Shown: positions 34,950-43,782 of the stretch, one piece after another
Numbering within the stretch: position 1 is the stretch's first letter
How the letters are laid out: each line of letters opens with the position of its first letter
Source: G965213525 sp965213525
GTDB lineage: Bacteria; Actinomycetota; Acidimicrobiia; Acidimicrobiales; Poriferisodalaceae
Reading direction: 5' to 3'
Assembly (NCBI GenBank): GCA_965213525.1
Contig: OZ243889.1
Coordinates: 2,170,001 to 2,234,000, forward strand
DNA: 64,000 nt
Position numbers and translations under genes: made by a program
The notes under the pieces: generated by a model
The model's database searches: none
What the model was told of the DNA's origin: nothing
The model's input: the letters and a program-made list of their open reading frames with translations, nothing else

Positions 34950-35780
34950 GTGACCCGCCGCACCGCCCTGGTGACCGGCGCGTCGTCGGGCATCGGCGAG
35001 GCGCTCGCCCACCGCCTCGTCGACGACGGCTGGCGGGTGCTCGCCGGGGTGCGCAGCGAGGCTGACGCCGCTCGTCTCGCCCAAGGCGCCTCGACCGCCG
35101 GGCAGATGGTGCCGGTGCGCTGCGACGTCACCGACACCGCACAGATCGACGCTGCGGTGGCGGCCGCCGACGGTCGCCTCGACGCCGTGGTGGCCAACGC
35201 CGGCATCGCCAGCGGCGGACCCATCGAGGTCGTCGACGACCGCACCTGGCACGACGTGCTCGACGTCAACGTCGTCGGGGTGGCCCGCACCGTGCGCGCC
35301 GCCCTGCCCCTGTTGCGCACCAGCCGGGGTCGGATCGTGATCACCGGCTCGGTGTCTGGCCGGGTCGCCGCCGCCGGCGTCGGCCCCTACGCCGCCAGCA
35401 AGCACGCCCTGGTCGCCCTCGCAGAGGCCCTCCGCCTCGAGGTGGCCGCCGACGGCATCGCCGTCACCCTCGTCGAACCCGGGGCGGTTGCCACCGGCAT
35501 CTGGGACAAGGCGACGGCGTCAGCTGACGCCCTCGAGGCTTCGGCGACTGCCGCCCACCTCGAGCGCTACGGCGAGCTCATGGCGCTGACGCGCACCAAG
35601 CTCGCCGACGCCGCCCGTTCGGCCGTCGCACCCGGAGAGGTCGTCGAGGTCGTCGTCGAGGCGCTCGACGCTCGCCGACCCCGCCCGCGGGTCGTGGTGG
35701 GCCGCACGGCCCGGCGGCTGGCGACGCTGCTCGGCCCGCTGCCGCCCCGACTGCGCCACGAGCTGCTCCGCCGCGCCTGA
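34950..35780 (+). CDS. SDR-family oxidoreductase
   Basis: This 276-residue classical SDR has TGASSGIG (about 9-16), DVTD, NAG (about 81-83), catalytic Ser in ITGSVSG and YAASK as YxxxK. EPGAVATGIWD follows. The Arg after the second strand (GVRSEADAA) suggests NADP preference. The C-terminal helical extension (PPRLRHELLRRA) resembles SDRs acting on steroids or retinoid-like lipids, but the substrate is unknown. GTG 34950 is chosen because the fold begins directly after it. Confidence 0.87.
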   Translation: MTRRTALVTGASSGIGEALAHRLVDDGWRVLAGVRSEADAARLAQGASTAGQMVPVRCDVTDTAQIDAAVAAADGRLDAVVANAGIASGGPIEVVDDRTWHDVLDVNVVGVARTVRAALPLLRTSRGRIVITGSVSGRVAAAGVGPYAASKHALVALAEALRLEVAADGIAVTLVEPGAVATGIWDKATASADALEASATAAHLERYGELMALTRTKLADAARSAVAPGEVVEVVVEALDARRPRPRVVVGRTARRLATLLGPLPPRLRHELLRRA

Positions 35781-35821
35781 CCCCGCCGCGCCCGGTCCCG
35801 CAGCACCGAGGTCCCGCTGCG

Positions 35822-35864
35822 GCGTGGTCCTTCCCCGGCGTGGTCCTTCCGCAGCGTGGTCCTT
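35822..35864. repeat. Three copies of an 11-bp direct repeat upstream of the ABC-F gene
   Basis: GCGTGGTCCTT occurs at 35822, 35838 and 35854, exactly 16 bp apart, and lies 61-103 bp before the ABC-F start. Regular spacing near one and a half helical turns in the leader could be an operator or a leader-RNA element, or just a minisatellite. Confidence 0.7.
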
Positions 35865-35924
35865 TTGCAGCGATCGTCCGTATCGGCCGAGAGGCCGGCA
35901 GCCGCCCGGCGTAGCGTCGCCCGC

Positions 35925-37562
35925 ATGGCCCAGCTCGTCGCGGCCGGGGCCGGGGTCGACCGGGGCCCGCACACCATCCTCGATGCCGTCGACCTCACCC
36001 TGGCCGACGGCGACCGCCTCGGCGTCGTCGGCGCCAACGGCTCGGGCAAGACCACCCTGTTGCGCGTCCTCGCCGGTGAGCTCGACCCCGATCGGGGCCG
36101 CGTGACGCGAATCCCAGCCGATCTCGGCGTCGGGCTGTTCCGCCAACAGCTCGACGACGCCCCCGACGAGACCGCGGCCGAGGTGCTCGCCCGCCGCAGC
36201 GGCGTGGCCGCCCTCGACGCCGAGCTGACCGCCGCCGCCGACGCGCTCGCACAGGATGCCCCCGACGCCGATCGCTACGACCGGGCCCTGTCCCGCTTCA
36301 CCGCAGCCGACGTCGCCGGCTTCGACGAGCGCCGCGACCGCGTCCTCGACCAGGTCGGGCTCGACCCCGACGTGCTCGACCGTCCCGCCGGCACCCTGTC
36401 GGGCGGCCAGCGCTCACGCCTCGGGCTGGCCGCCCTGCTGCTCGGCACCCACGACGTCGTCCTGCTCGACGAACCCACCAACGACCTCGACGCCGACGGC
36501 ATCGCCCTGCTCGAGCGCCTCTGCCTCACCGAACGACGACCCTTGGCGGTGGTGAGCCACGACCGGGCCTTCCTCGAAGCCGTCGTCGACGGCGTCCTCG
36601 AGATCGACGAGCACTCCCGCACCGCCCACCGCTTCGACGGCGGCTTCAGCGCCTGGCAGACCGAGCGGGCCACCCGTCGCCGACACGCCGAGACCGACCA
36701 CGCCACCTACGTCGCCCGCCGTGACGAGCTGCGCCGGCGTGCCCAGCAGGAACGGGAGTGGGCGACCAAGGGCGTCCGCAAGGCCGCCAAGGGCGAGAAC
36801 GACAAGAACGTCCGCTTCCGAGAGATGCAGCGCAGCGAGCAGATGGCCGGCAAGGCCCGCCGCACCGACCGGGCCTTGGAACGCCTCGAGGTGATCGACA
36901 AGCCCTTCGAGGGCTGGGAGCTGCGGTTGCGCTTCGCCGAGGCCGCACGGGCCGGCACCGAGGTGGCCGTGCTCGCCGGCGCCACCGTCACCAGAGGCAG
37001 CTTCACCCTCGGGCCTGTCGACCTCACCGTCACCAGCGGCGAGCGGGTGGCGGTCGTGGGCGCCAACGGCTCGGGCAAGACCACCCTGCTGAGCGCCCTC
37101 CTCGGCGACATCGCCCTCGAGGGCGGCCTCCAGCACCGGGGCCCCTCGGTCGTGGTCGGCCGCCTCGATCAACCACGCCGACGCTTCTCGGAAGCGACGC
37201 GCGTGCTCGACGCCTTCGTCGACGAGACCGACCTCACGATCGCCGAGGCGCGATCCCAGCTCGCCAAGCTGGGTCTGGACTCGGCCCACGTCGACCGTCC
37301 GGCCGCCTCGCTCAGCCCCGGCGAGCGGACCCGGGCCGTGCTCGCCGCCTTCGCTGCGACCGGGGTGAACTGCCTGGTGCTCGACGAGCCGACCAACCAC
37401 CTTGACCTGCCTGCCATCGAACAGCTCGAACGGGCCCTGGAGGCGTTCACGGGCACGGTGCTGCTCGTCAGCCACGATCGGCGCCTGCTCGAAGGCGTCC
37501 GCCTCACCCGCCGGATCGAGGTCACCGACGGTCAGATCGCCTCGGATCGGCCGACCGCCTGA
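35925..37562 (+). CDS. ABC-F family ATPase (translation factor-like)
   Basis: This 545-residue soluble protein has two ABC domains and no membrane segments. Domain 1 has GANGSGKTT, LSGGQRSRLGLA and VVLLDEPTNDLD. A charged linker (about 235-330; AKGENDKNVRFREMQRSEQM) follows. Domain 2 has GANGSGKTT, LSPGERTRA and CLVLDEPTNHLD. ABC-F proteins act on ribosomes to relieve stalling or confer antibiotic resistance, and this linker resembles the P-site-tRNA interaction motif. Which subfamily it belongs to is unclear. ATG 35925. Confidence 0.88.
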   Translation: MAQLVAAGAGVDRGPHTILDAVDLTLADGDRLGVVGANGSGKTTLLRVLAGELDPDRGRVTRIPADLGVGLFRQQLDDAPDETAAEVLARRSGVAALDAELTAAADALAQDAPDADRYDRALSRFTAADVAGFDERRDRVLDQVGLDPDVLDRPAGTLSGGQRSRLGLAALLLGTHDVVLLDEPTNDLDADGIALLERLCLTERRPLAVVSHDRAFLEAVVDGVLEIDEHSRTAHRFDGGFSAWQTERATRRRHAETDHATYVARRDELRRRAQQEREWATKGVRKAAKGENDKNVRFREMQRSEQMAGKARRTDRALERLEVIDKPFEGWELRLRFAEAARAGTEVAVLAGATVTRGSFTLGPVDLTVTSGERVAVVGANGSGKTTLLSALLGDIALEGGLQHRGPSVVVGRLDQPRRRFSEATRVLDAFVDETDLTIAEARSQLAKLGLDSAHVDRPAASLSPGERTRAVLAAFAATGVNCLVLDEPTNHLDLPAIEQLERALEAFTGTVLLVSHDRRLLEGVRLTRRIEVTDGQIASDRPTA

Positions 37563-37599
37563 GCGCCGACGTCCCAGCGCACCGCCGACCCGGCCCGGC

Positions 37600-38481
37600 T
37601 CAGCGACGGCGGCGCAGCAAGCCCTCCTGGGCGAGTGTGGCCACGTGCAGGCCCGTCTCGTCGAAGACGTGCCCGGTGGCCAGGCCCCGGGCCCCGCCGA
37701 GGCGTTGGGCCCGCAGATCGAACAGGTGCCACCGCTCCGCCCGCACCGGTTCGTGGAACCACACCGCATGATCGAGCGATGCGCCCATCCACACCTCGTC
37801 GAACCCGCCCCCACCCCCACCGTCGACGTCGTCGCCACCGGTCACCCCGTCGGCGGCGCCGTCAAGTCCGGAACCAGGCGACGGGTCCGGTGCGACAGCC
37901 GGTGGCGGATGGGCCTCAGAGGCGGCGGCGATCGCCTCCATCGGCAGATCGTCGGACATGAACGCCAGCGCCGCGGCGTTGGCCACCGGGTCGTCGCCGA
38001 CCGCCGTCGACGACCGCATCCACGACAACGCCCGCCCCGGCCGGGTCCCGAGATCGGCCTGGCGATGCTCGAACAGCGACGACCACGTGTGATCAGCGCA
38101 CTCGGCCGGCGCCGGCGCGTCGGGGACCGGCGTCGGTAGTGCCACCTCGCCGTCCTCGGTCACCTGGTACGAGGCGGCCAGGGTCAGGATCGCTCCCGCG
38201 GACTGGCGGGCCACCACCCGGCGGGTCTCGAACGAGCGCCCATCGCGCAGGCGGTCGACCTCGTAGCGGATCGGCTCGGCGTTGGTGCCGGGTCGGATGA
38301 AGTACGAGTGCAGCGAGTGGACCGCCACGTCGGACCGCACCGTGTGGGCGGCCGCTCGCAAGGCTTGGGCCACGACCTGGCCGCCGTAGACCCGGCCCCA
38401 CGGGTAGATCGGCCCGCTCCCCACCCAGGTGTCTGGGCCGTGGGGTTCGAGGCGCAGCAGCTCGCCGAGTTCGTCGCTCAC
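37600..38481 (-). CDS. tesB: Acyl-CoA thioesterase II (TesB-like)
   Basis: This 293-residue protein contains two hotdog domains. Domain 1 has YPWGRVYGGQVVAQALRAAA and SLHSYFIRPGTNAEPIRYEV. Domain 2 has the catalytic-site Asp in GASLDHAVWFHEP and ends GHVFDETGLHVATLAQEGLL, the family signature. It hydrolyses acyl-CoA to free fatty acid and CoA. An inserted Gly/Pro-rich loop of about 35 residues sits between the domains. GTG 38481 has GAGG eight bases upstream. It is divergent from the DUF6457 gene. Confidence 0.88.
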   Translation of the reverse strand: MSDELGELLRLEPHGPDTWVGSGPIYPWGRVYGGQVVAQALRAAAHTVRSDVAVHSLHSYFIRPGTNAEPIRYEVDRLRDGRSFETRRVVARQSAGAILTLAASYQVTEDGEVALPTPVPDAPAPAECADHTWSSLFEHRQADLGTRPGRALSWMRSSTAVGDDPVANAAALAFMSDDLPMEAIAAASEAHPPPAVAPDPSPGSGLDGAADGVTGGDDVDGGGGGGFDEVWMGASLDHAVWFHEPVRAERWHLFDLRAQRLGGARGLATGHVFDETGLHVATLAQEGLLRRRR

Positions 38482-38600
38482 CGGGCCATCCTCGCCGACC
38501 GCACGGTGGCTGGGCGTGCCCTGCCGACGACGTGCGCGCCGGGGCTCGAGCTGGCTGAGCCTCGCCGACACGACGACGGCCGCCGCTACCGTCGTCGGTC

Positions 38601-38864
38601 ATGACCTCTGACGAGTGGCTCGCCCTGTTCGCCGAGCGCCTCGGGCTCGAGGCCCCCGACCTCGACGTCGCCACCACCCTGTTGGACCTGGCCGCCGTGG
38701 CCGCCCACAACTCCGAGCGCATCGCCGCCCCGCTCACCTGCTGGATGATCGGCGTCGGCGGCGTCGACCCCGACCAGGCGTTGGCCGTGGCACGGTCCCT
38801 GGCTGATGAGGCCGCCCCCGCAGAGGGCGGCGCCGAGGCCGGGGCCGCCGGCTCGAACACGTGA
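38601..38864 (+). CDS. DUF6457-like small protein
   Basis: This 87-residue helical protein has SDEWLALFAERLGLEAPD, LLDLAAVAAHNSERIAAPLT and CWMIGVGG. It matches small actinobacterial proteins (DUF6457) sometimes found near or fused to molybdenum cofactor guanylyltransferases. Function unknown. Its stop overlaps the dusB start (GTGA), so the pair is co-translated. The last 20 residues are Ala/Gly-rich. Confidence 0.7.
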   Translation: MTSDEWLALFAERLGLEAPDLDVATTLLDLAAVAAHNSERIAAPLTCWMIGVGGVDPDQALAVARSLADEAAPAEGGAEAGAAGSNT

Positions 38865-40027
38865 GCCCGCCGGGCGTCGTCGCGCCCGTGGACGCGGCGA
38901 CGTTGCGCATCGGTGGGCTCAGCGTCGACCCGCCCGTCGTGCTCGCGCCGATGGCCGGGGTGACCAACCCGCCGTTCCGCCGGTTGTGCCGTCGCTTCGG
39001 CGCCGGCCTCTACGTCAGCGAGATGACTTCGGCCCGGGCGCTGGTCGAGGGGTCCGAACGCACCTGGCAGCTCGCCGCCTTCGACGACGACGAACGCCCC
39101 CGCTCGATCCAGCTGTTCGCCACCGAGGCCGCCTCGACCGCCGAGTCGGTGCGCCAGCTCGTCGACCGTCGCGACGTCGACCACGTCGATCTCAACTTCG
39201 GCTGTCCGGTGCGCAAGGTCACCCGCCAGGGCGGAGGGGCGGCCTTGCCCTACAAGCGCCGCCTGTTCGCCGACATCGTCGGTTCCGCCGTCGAGGCGGC
39301 TCGCCCGCACGGCGTGCCGGTCACGGTCAAGATGCGCGTCGGCATCGACGACGCCCACCCCACCCACCTCGACGCCGCCCAGCTCGCCGTCGACGCCGGG
39401 GTGGCGGCGGTGGCCCTGCACGCCCGCACCGCGACCCAGTGGTACTCGGGTCGGGCCGACTGGGACGAGATCGCCCGCCTGCGTGACACCCTGCCCGCCG
39501 AGGTGCCCGTCCTCGGCAACGGCGACATCTGGTCGGGCGCCGACGCCGTCGAGATGATGCGGCGCACCGGCTGTGACGGCGTGGTCATCGGACGGGGGTG
39601 CCTCGGCAAGCCGTGGCTGTTCGCCGACCTCGTCGACGCGTTCGACGGCCGTGCGCCCCGGCCCGCCCCCCGCTTCGGTGAGGTCGCCTCGGTCATGGTC
39701 GAGCATGCCGGGCTGCTCGCCGCCGGGGCCGGTGAGGGTCACGGTTGCCGGCAGTTCCGCCGCCACGCCGCCTGGTACTGCACGGGCTACCCGGTGGGCG
39801 GGGAGATCCGCAGGCGCCTGTCGCTCGTATCGTCGCTGGACGAGCTCGCCGAGGTGCTCGGCGGCATCGACCCGATGCTCGTGCCGGCTCCTGGTTCGAC
39901 AGCGGCCGTGCGTGGCCACTCCCAGGGGCCCCAGGTCGTCAGCCTCCCCGACGGCTGGCTCGACCCGCTCCGACGCGACGAGCCCGTCGCCGTGCGCGAC
40001 ACCGGCGACGCGCACTCGGGCGGCTGA
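38861..40027 (+). CDS. dusB: tRNA-dihydrouridine synthase
   Basis: This 388-residue flavoprotein reduces uridine to dihydrouridine in tRNA. It is a TIM barrel with PPVVLAPMAGVTNPPFRRLC at the start and catalytic Cys in NFGCPVRKVTRQGGG. VTVKMRVGID, the conserved His in ALHART, and the phosphate-binding GNGDIWSGADA and CDGVVIGRG follow. The C-terminal helical domain contains RHAAWYCTGYPVG, typical of DusB. The GTG start overlaps the preceding stop by four bases. The last 40 residues are low complexity. Confidence 0.93.
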   Translation: MSPPGVVAPVDAATLRIGGLSVDPPVVLAPMAGVTNPPFRRLCRRFGAGLYVSEMTSARALVEGSERTWQLAAFDDDERPRSIQLFATEAASTAESVRQLVDRRDVDHVDLNFGCPVRKVTRQGGGAALPYKRRLFADIVGSAVEAARPHGVPVTVKMRVGIDDAHPTHLDAAQLAVDAGVAAVALHARTATQWYSGRADWDEIARLRDTLPAEVPVLGNGDIWSGADAVEMMRRTGCDGVVIGRGCLGKPWLFADLVDAFDGRAPRPAPRFGEVASVMVEHAGLLAAGAGEGHGCRQFRRHAAWYCTGYPVGGEIRRRLSLVSSLDELAEVLGGIDPMLVPAPGSTAAVRGHSQGPQVVSLPDGWLDPLRRDEPVAVRDTGDAHSGG

Positions 40028-40046
40028 GCGACCCCAGCCGAGCTGC

Positions 40047-43000
40047 TCAGTCCCGGCGGCGGACCTCACACGAGAACGCCAGCTCAGCGTCGATGCAGGT
40101 GTCGCGACCCCCGCCACCGGCCACCACGTCGAACCCGCCGCCCGCGTCGATGGTGTCGTTCCCGCCGCCGGCCAGGACGAAGTCGTCGCCCCCGCCGGTA
40201 TCGACCCGGTCTCGACCGGCGCCGGAGCGCACGAAGTCGTCGCCCGCTCCGGTGTCGATGACGTCGTCGCCCCTGCCGGTGAAGACCGCATCGTCGCCGG
40301 CCTCGCCGAACACGACGTTGTCGCCCCGGCCCACGATCACCGCATCGTCGCCGTCGCCGAGGCACACCAGATCGGCGCCGCCGCGAGGCAGCACGAGATC
40401 GTCACCCCCGAGGGCCAGGATGGCGTCGGGGCCGTTGGTGCCCGTCAACGTCTCGCCGTCGTCGGTGCCGACGATGACGTTGAGGCCCCGCTCCTCCAGC
40501 TCGGCTCTGGTGAAGGTGAGCGGTCCGCACTCGAAGCTCGGCGACGGCGCGCCGAGATCCAGACCGACGATCACCGGGTCGTGGTCCGACGAGCGGTACG
40601 GGTCGGGCGCATAGAGCGGCAGGGCGCCGGACTCCTCTTCGAAGAACGCCTCGCCGGGGTCGAGCACGTCGTCGTCGTAGTCGAAGAGGGGCACCTCGTC
40701 GGCGTTGATGTGCCACTCGGTCACGCCCGTGACCTGACCCAGCAGCGAGTCGTTGGCCATGGCGTGGTCGAGGTAGCCGAGCTGGCCGTCGAAGACGAAG
40801 CTGTACGCCTCGTCGCCGATGAAGGCCTCGGCGAGATCCGTGTAGCCGGCGTCGGTGAGGGCGACGATGGCGTCCTCCATGCGGTAGGCGTTGAGGTCAC
40901 CGAGGATCAGCACGTCGTCCTCGCCCGTGCCCGTCGGGTCGGTGGCGAGGAACTCGGCCAGGGCCTGGGCCGCCTCGAGGCGCACCTGTGAGCAGTTGCC
41001 CTGGCCGTCGACGATCGATTCGTCCTCGCCGACGTCAGCACAATCCGAGCCCTTGGACTTGAAGTGGTTGACCGTGGCCACGACCTGGGCGCCGGTGGCG
41101 TCCTCTTCGAAGGCCTGGATGAGCGCCGGCCGGTTCTTGGTGGGGATGAAGCACGGGTCGGCCTCGTCGAGCGTGCAGCCTTCCTCGCCGTCGAACACGA
41201 CGAAGTCGCCCACCGGGCTCACCGCGGCCGGCTGGTAGATGAACGCCACCTTGATGGCGTCGGTGCCGATGAAGCCGGTATCGATCGCGGCGTAGGTGCC
41301 GGCGCCGACCTCGGCGTTCAGCGCGTCGACGAGCGCATCGACGGACTCGGTGTCGTTCTGGACCTCGATGAGCCCGACGACGTCGGCGTCCATCTCGGCG
41401 AGGGCCGCCACGACCTTGGCGGTCTGGCGCTCCAGCTCGGCCACCGAGTCAGCACCCCGGCAGTCGAGCGTGCCGTCAGGCCCGCAAGGCCCCTCGCTGC
41501 GGCTCTCGGTCTCGTCGATGGTGGTGAAGTAGTTCAAGACGTTGAAGGCGGCGAAGGTGAGGCGCCCGCCGACGTCGTCAGGCTCGGCCGGGCGCTCCGA
41601 TGGACCGTCGACGTCGTAGGCGAGACCGTCGATGGGTCGCACCCGCCAGGCGTTCGTGTCCGATGCTCCGGCGAAGGACCAGTGCAGCACCCCGGTGAGC
41701 CCGGCGATCGTGTCGCCGCCCCGCAGCAGGTCCTCGGTGGACAACCCGCCGGTGGGCCAGGCATCAGTGGGGTAGGGGTAGGGCTCGGGGGCGTCGGGAC
41801 CGCTGATGGCGTCGTTCTGGTCGTTGTTGTCGTCGTCGAGGATGATGCGACGCGTGGCCAGCTCGGCGAGGTAGGCGGCGTAGCCGGCGACGTCGGGCCG
41901 GAACTGGTGGGTGTACTGGTAGGGCCGCTCGTCGGCGCTCAGCACGATCTGTCCGAAGCGTTCGAGCTGGAAGTACTCGCTGATGACCAGGGTGTCGGGG
42001 AAGGCCACGACCATGCCCTCGGTGGCCTCGAAGGTGGCCTCGGCCGTGGTGGGCCCGTCGGCGGGCAGCTCGATCGGCGCCGGGGTCGGCAGCGGGTTGT
42101 TCGTGCTGAGCACCCTGAGGTCATCGACGTCGCCCGGCTCGATCTGGGTCATGCCGAAGAACTCGTCGACCTCGCCGACGACGGCGACCTGGTCGCCGAC
42201 GTCGAGCGACGGACAGAAGCCTCGGCAGAACACGAACACGCCCTCGGAGGTCGCCGGGTCGGCGTCGGCGTCGGCGTCCTCTTCCTGCAAGAAGAAGGCG
42301 TCGTCGACGTCGTCGTCTTGGAAGATCGAAGTCACGATGCCGGTGACCTCGACGACCTCGCCCTCCAGCGGTGAGTCGGCATCCGAGCCCTGCACCTCGC
42401 TGATGAGCACCGGCGTCGCCGCACCGCCGCCACCGCCGCAGTCGTTGGGGGCGCCCGGGGTGTCGTCGTCGGTGCCGCCGAAATCGCCGACGAGGAAGGT
42501 GCCGGTGACGTCGGGGCAGCGGTACACGTGGGCGGGGGTGAAGGTGCTGTCGGGGCCGACGACCGGCTCGCCGTAGCTCCGGTCGGTGACGTCGTCGCCG
42601 TCCACGAGCGACACCTCGGCCACCACCAAGTCCCACGGGGTGGTGTCGAGCGTGCCGTCGTCGTCGGTGTCGAGGTCGGTGCCGGCGGCGCCGGTGAGCC
42701 CGCCGACGACGAGGTAGGTCGTGGGGCTGCCGAAGAGGTCAGCGTCGATGACCTGATCGGGCGCCGGGGTCACGGTGTCGTTGCCCACGACGAAGAACCC
42801 GTCGTCACCGATGGTGCCCTCGAGGTCGACGGCGACGTCCACTTGGCCCGGAGCGAACTCGCCGCTCAGCACCACCAGGCCGAGGCCCCCGAGCGCCTCA
42901 CCGGGGAGGCCGACGAGCTCGACGAAGTCCGCCTCGGGGCCACTCACGTTGAGGCGGATCTCGTTGATCGCCACCTCGGCGAGCGGACCGCCGCCCCCGC

Positions 43001-43643
43001 CACCGCCGTCGCTGCGGCAGCCCTCGGGCGTGCCGAGCCCGTCGAAGGTGTCGGTGGCCAACACCGTCCAGCCCGCTGCGGCGTCGAAGGCGTCGTCCTC
43101 GTCGGTGTCAGGGACGTCGGCGCAACCGCGACGCAGAGTGTCGTCCTGCCCGCCGCCGGGCCACTCCGACCCCGGGTCGCTGCCGACCTGGCCGAAGCTG
43201 TCGACCACCGTCGATCCCCGGCGCACCACGATGGCGTCGTCGCCGTTGAACAGGCTCGACGTGGTGATCTGGTCGGCTGCGGCCAGCACGGCGGGGTCCG
43301 CGCCGTCGTCGGCGACCACGAAGACGTCGCCGTCGGCGACGGTGCCCGCCAGTGCGATCGTCGTGTTCGGCGAGGTGGCGCCGTTGAAGTAGATCTCGAT
43401 CTCATAGCCCTCGGCGCCGAGATCGACCGGGGCGCCGGTCTGGTTCTCGACCTCGAGCGCCTTGTTGAGGCCGGACCCCTCGACGTACTCGGAGAGGAAC
43501 ACGTCGCCCTGTTGCGCACCGGCCGGTTCAGCGCGCAGCGCCACGGCCGAGACCAGGGCGATCGCGACCGCCGCGGCGGCGATCGCCGCGGCCGGCGGCG
43601 TCGTCGTCGCCACGGCGCGCACGGCAGACGGGGCTCGTCGCAC
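40047..43643 (-). CDS. Secreted ExeM/NucH-type nuclease with lamin-tail domains and RTX-like repeats
   Basis: This 1198-residue protein has a signal peptide (AAIAAAAVAIALVSAVALRA, cleavage near AGA-QQ). It then has a lamin-tail domain (about 45-165, FLSEYVEGSGLNKALEVEN), a second lamin-tail-like region (about 225-400) and an OB-fold nucleic-acid region. An endonuclease/exonuclease/phosphatase domain follows (about 685-1030, FAAFNVLNYF, ILGDLNAYRMEDA, YRSSDHDPVIVG). The C-terminal 110 residues carry calcium-binding GGDD/GAGDD nonapeptides. It probably degrades extracellular DNA for nutrients or biofilm remodelling. GTG 43643 has GGAGG six bases upstream. Confidence 0.9.
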   Translation of the reverse strand: MRRAPSAVRAVATTTPPAAAIAAAAVAIALVSAVALRAEPAGAQQGDVFLSEYVEGSGLNKALEVENQTGAPVDLGAEGYEIEIYFNGATSPNTTIALAGTVADGDVFVVADDGADPAVLAAADQITTSSLFNGDDAIVVRRGSTVVDSFGQVGSDPGSEWPGGGQDDTLRRGCADVPDTDEDDAFDAAAGWTVLATDTFDGLGTPEGCRSDGGGGGGGPLAEVAINEIRLNVSGPEADFVELVGLPGEALGGLGLVVLSGEFAPGQVDVAVDLEGTIGDDGFFVVGNDTVTPAPDQVIDADLFGSPTTYLVVGGLTGAAGTDLDTDDDGTLDTTPWDLVVAEVSLVDGDDVTDRSYGEPVVGPDSTFTPAHVYRCPDVTGTFLVGDFGGTDDDTPGAPNDCGGGGGAATPVLISEVQGSDADSPLEGEVVEVTGIVTSIFQDDDVDDAFFLQEEDADADADPATSEGVFVFCRGFCPSLDVGDQVAVVGEVDEFFGMTQIEPGDVDDLRVLSTNNPLPTPAPIELPADGPTTAEATFEATEGMVVAFPDTLVISEYFQLERFGQIVLSADERPYQYTHQFRPDVAGYAAYLAELATRRIILDDDNNDQNDAISGPDAPEPYPYPTDAWPTGGLSTEDLLRGGDTIAGLTGVLHWSFAGASDTNAWRVRPIDGLAYDVDGPSERPAEPDDVGGRLTFAAFNVLNYFTTIDETESRSEGPCGPDGTLDCRGADSVAELERQTAKVVAALAEMDADVVGLIEVQNDTESVDALVDALNAEVGAGTYAAIDTGFIGTDAIKVAFIYQPAAVSPVGDFVVFDGEEGCTLDEADPCFIPTKNRPALIQAFEEDATGAQVVATVNHFKSKGSDCADVGEDESIVDGQGNCSQVRLEAAQALAEFLATDPTGTGEDDVLILGDLNAYRMEDAIVALTDAGYTDLAEAFIGDEAYSFVFDGQLGYLDHAMANDSLLGQVTGVTEWHINADEVPLFDYDDDVLDPGEAFFEEESGALPLYAPDPYRSSDHDPVIVGLDLGAPSPSFECGPLTFTRAELEERGLNVIVGTDDGETLTGTNGPDAILALGGDDLVLPRGGADLVCLGDGDDAVIVGRGDNVVFGEAGDDAVFTGRGDDVIDTGAGDDFVRSGAGRDRVDTGGGDDFVLAGGGNDTIDAGGGFDVVAGGGGRDTCIDAELAFSCEVRRRD

Positions 43644-43649
43644 GGGGGA

Positions 43650-43654
43650 CCTCC
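43650..43654 (-). promoter_or_regulatory. Ribosome binding site that fixes the nuclease start
   Basis: GGAGG on the minus strand, six bases before GTG 43643. It excludes about 50 upstream in-frame residues that would overlap the divergent DUF1015 gene. Confidence 0.75.
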
Positions 43655-43782
43655 GGGGAAGCGGACCGGCTGAGCCTCGCACGTCGACGGTGACGCAGCG
43701 TGATCGAACCGGCGAGCGGTAGGTGAACGGTGCACGCACCGACGGTGCTGGTCGGCGGCCCGGCCGCCTACGGTCGGGGCGA

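Noticed and set aside
38093..40291. 732-residue minus-strand frame over dusB
   Set aside because: No domain along its length; dusB on the plus strand is fully conserved.
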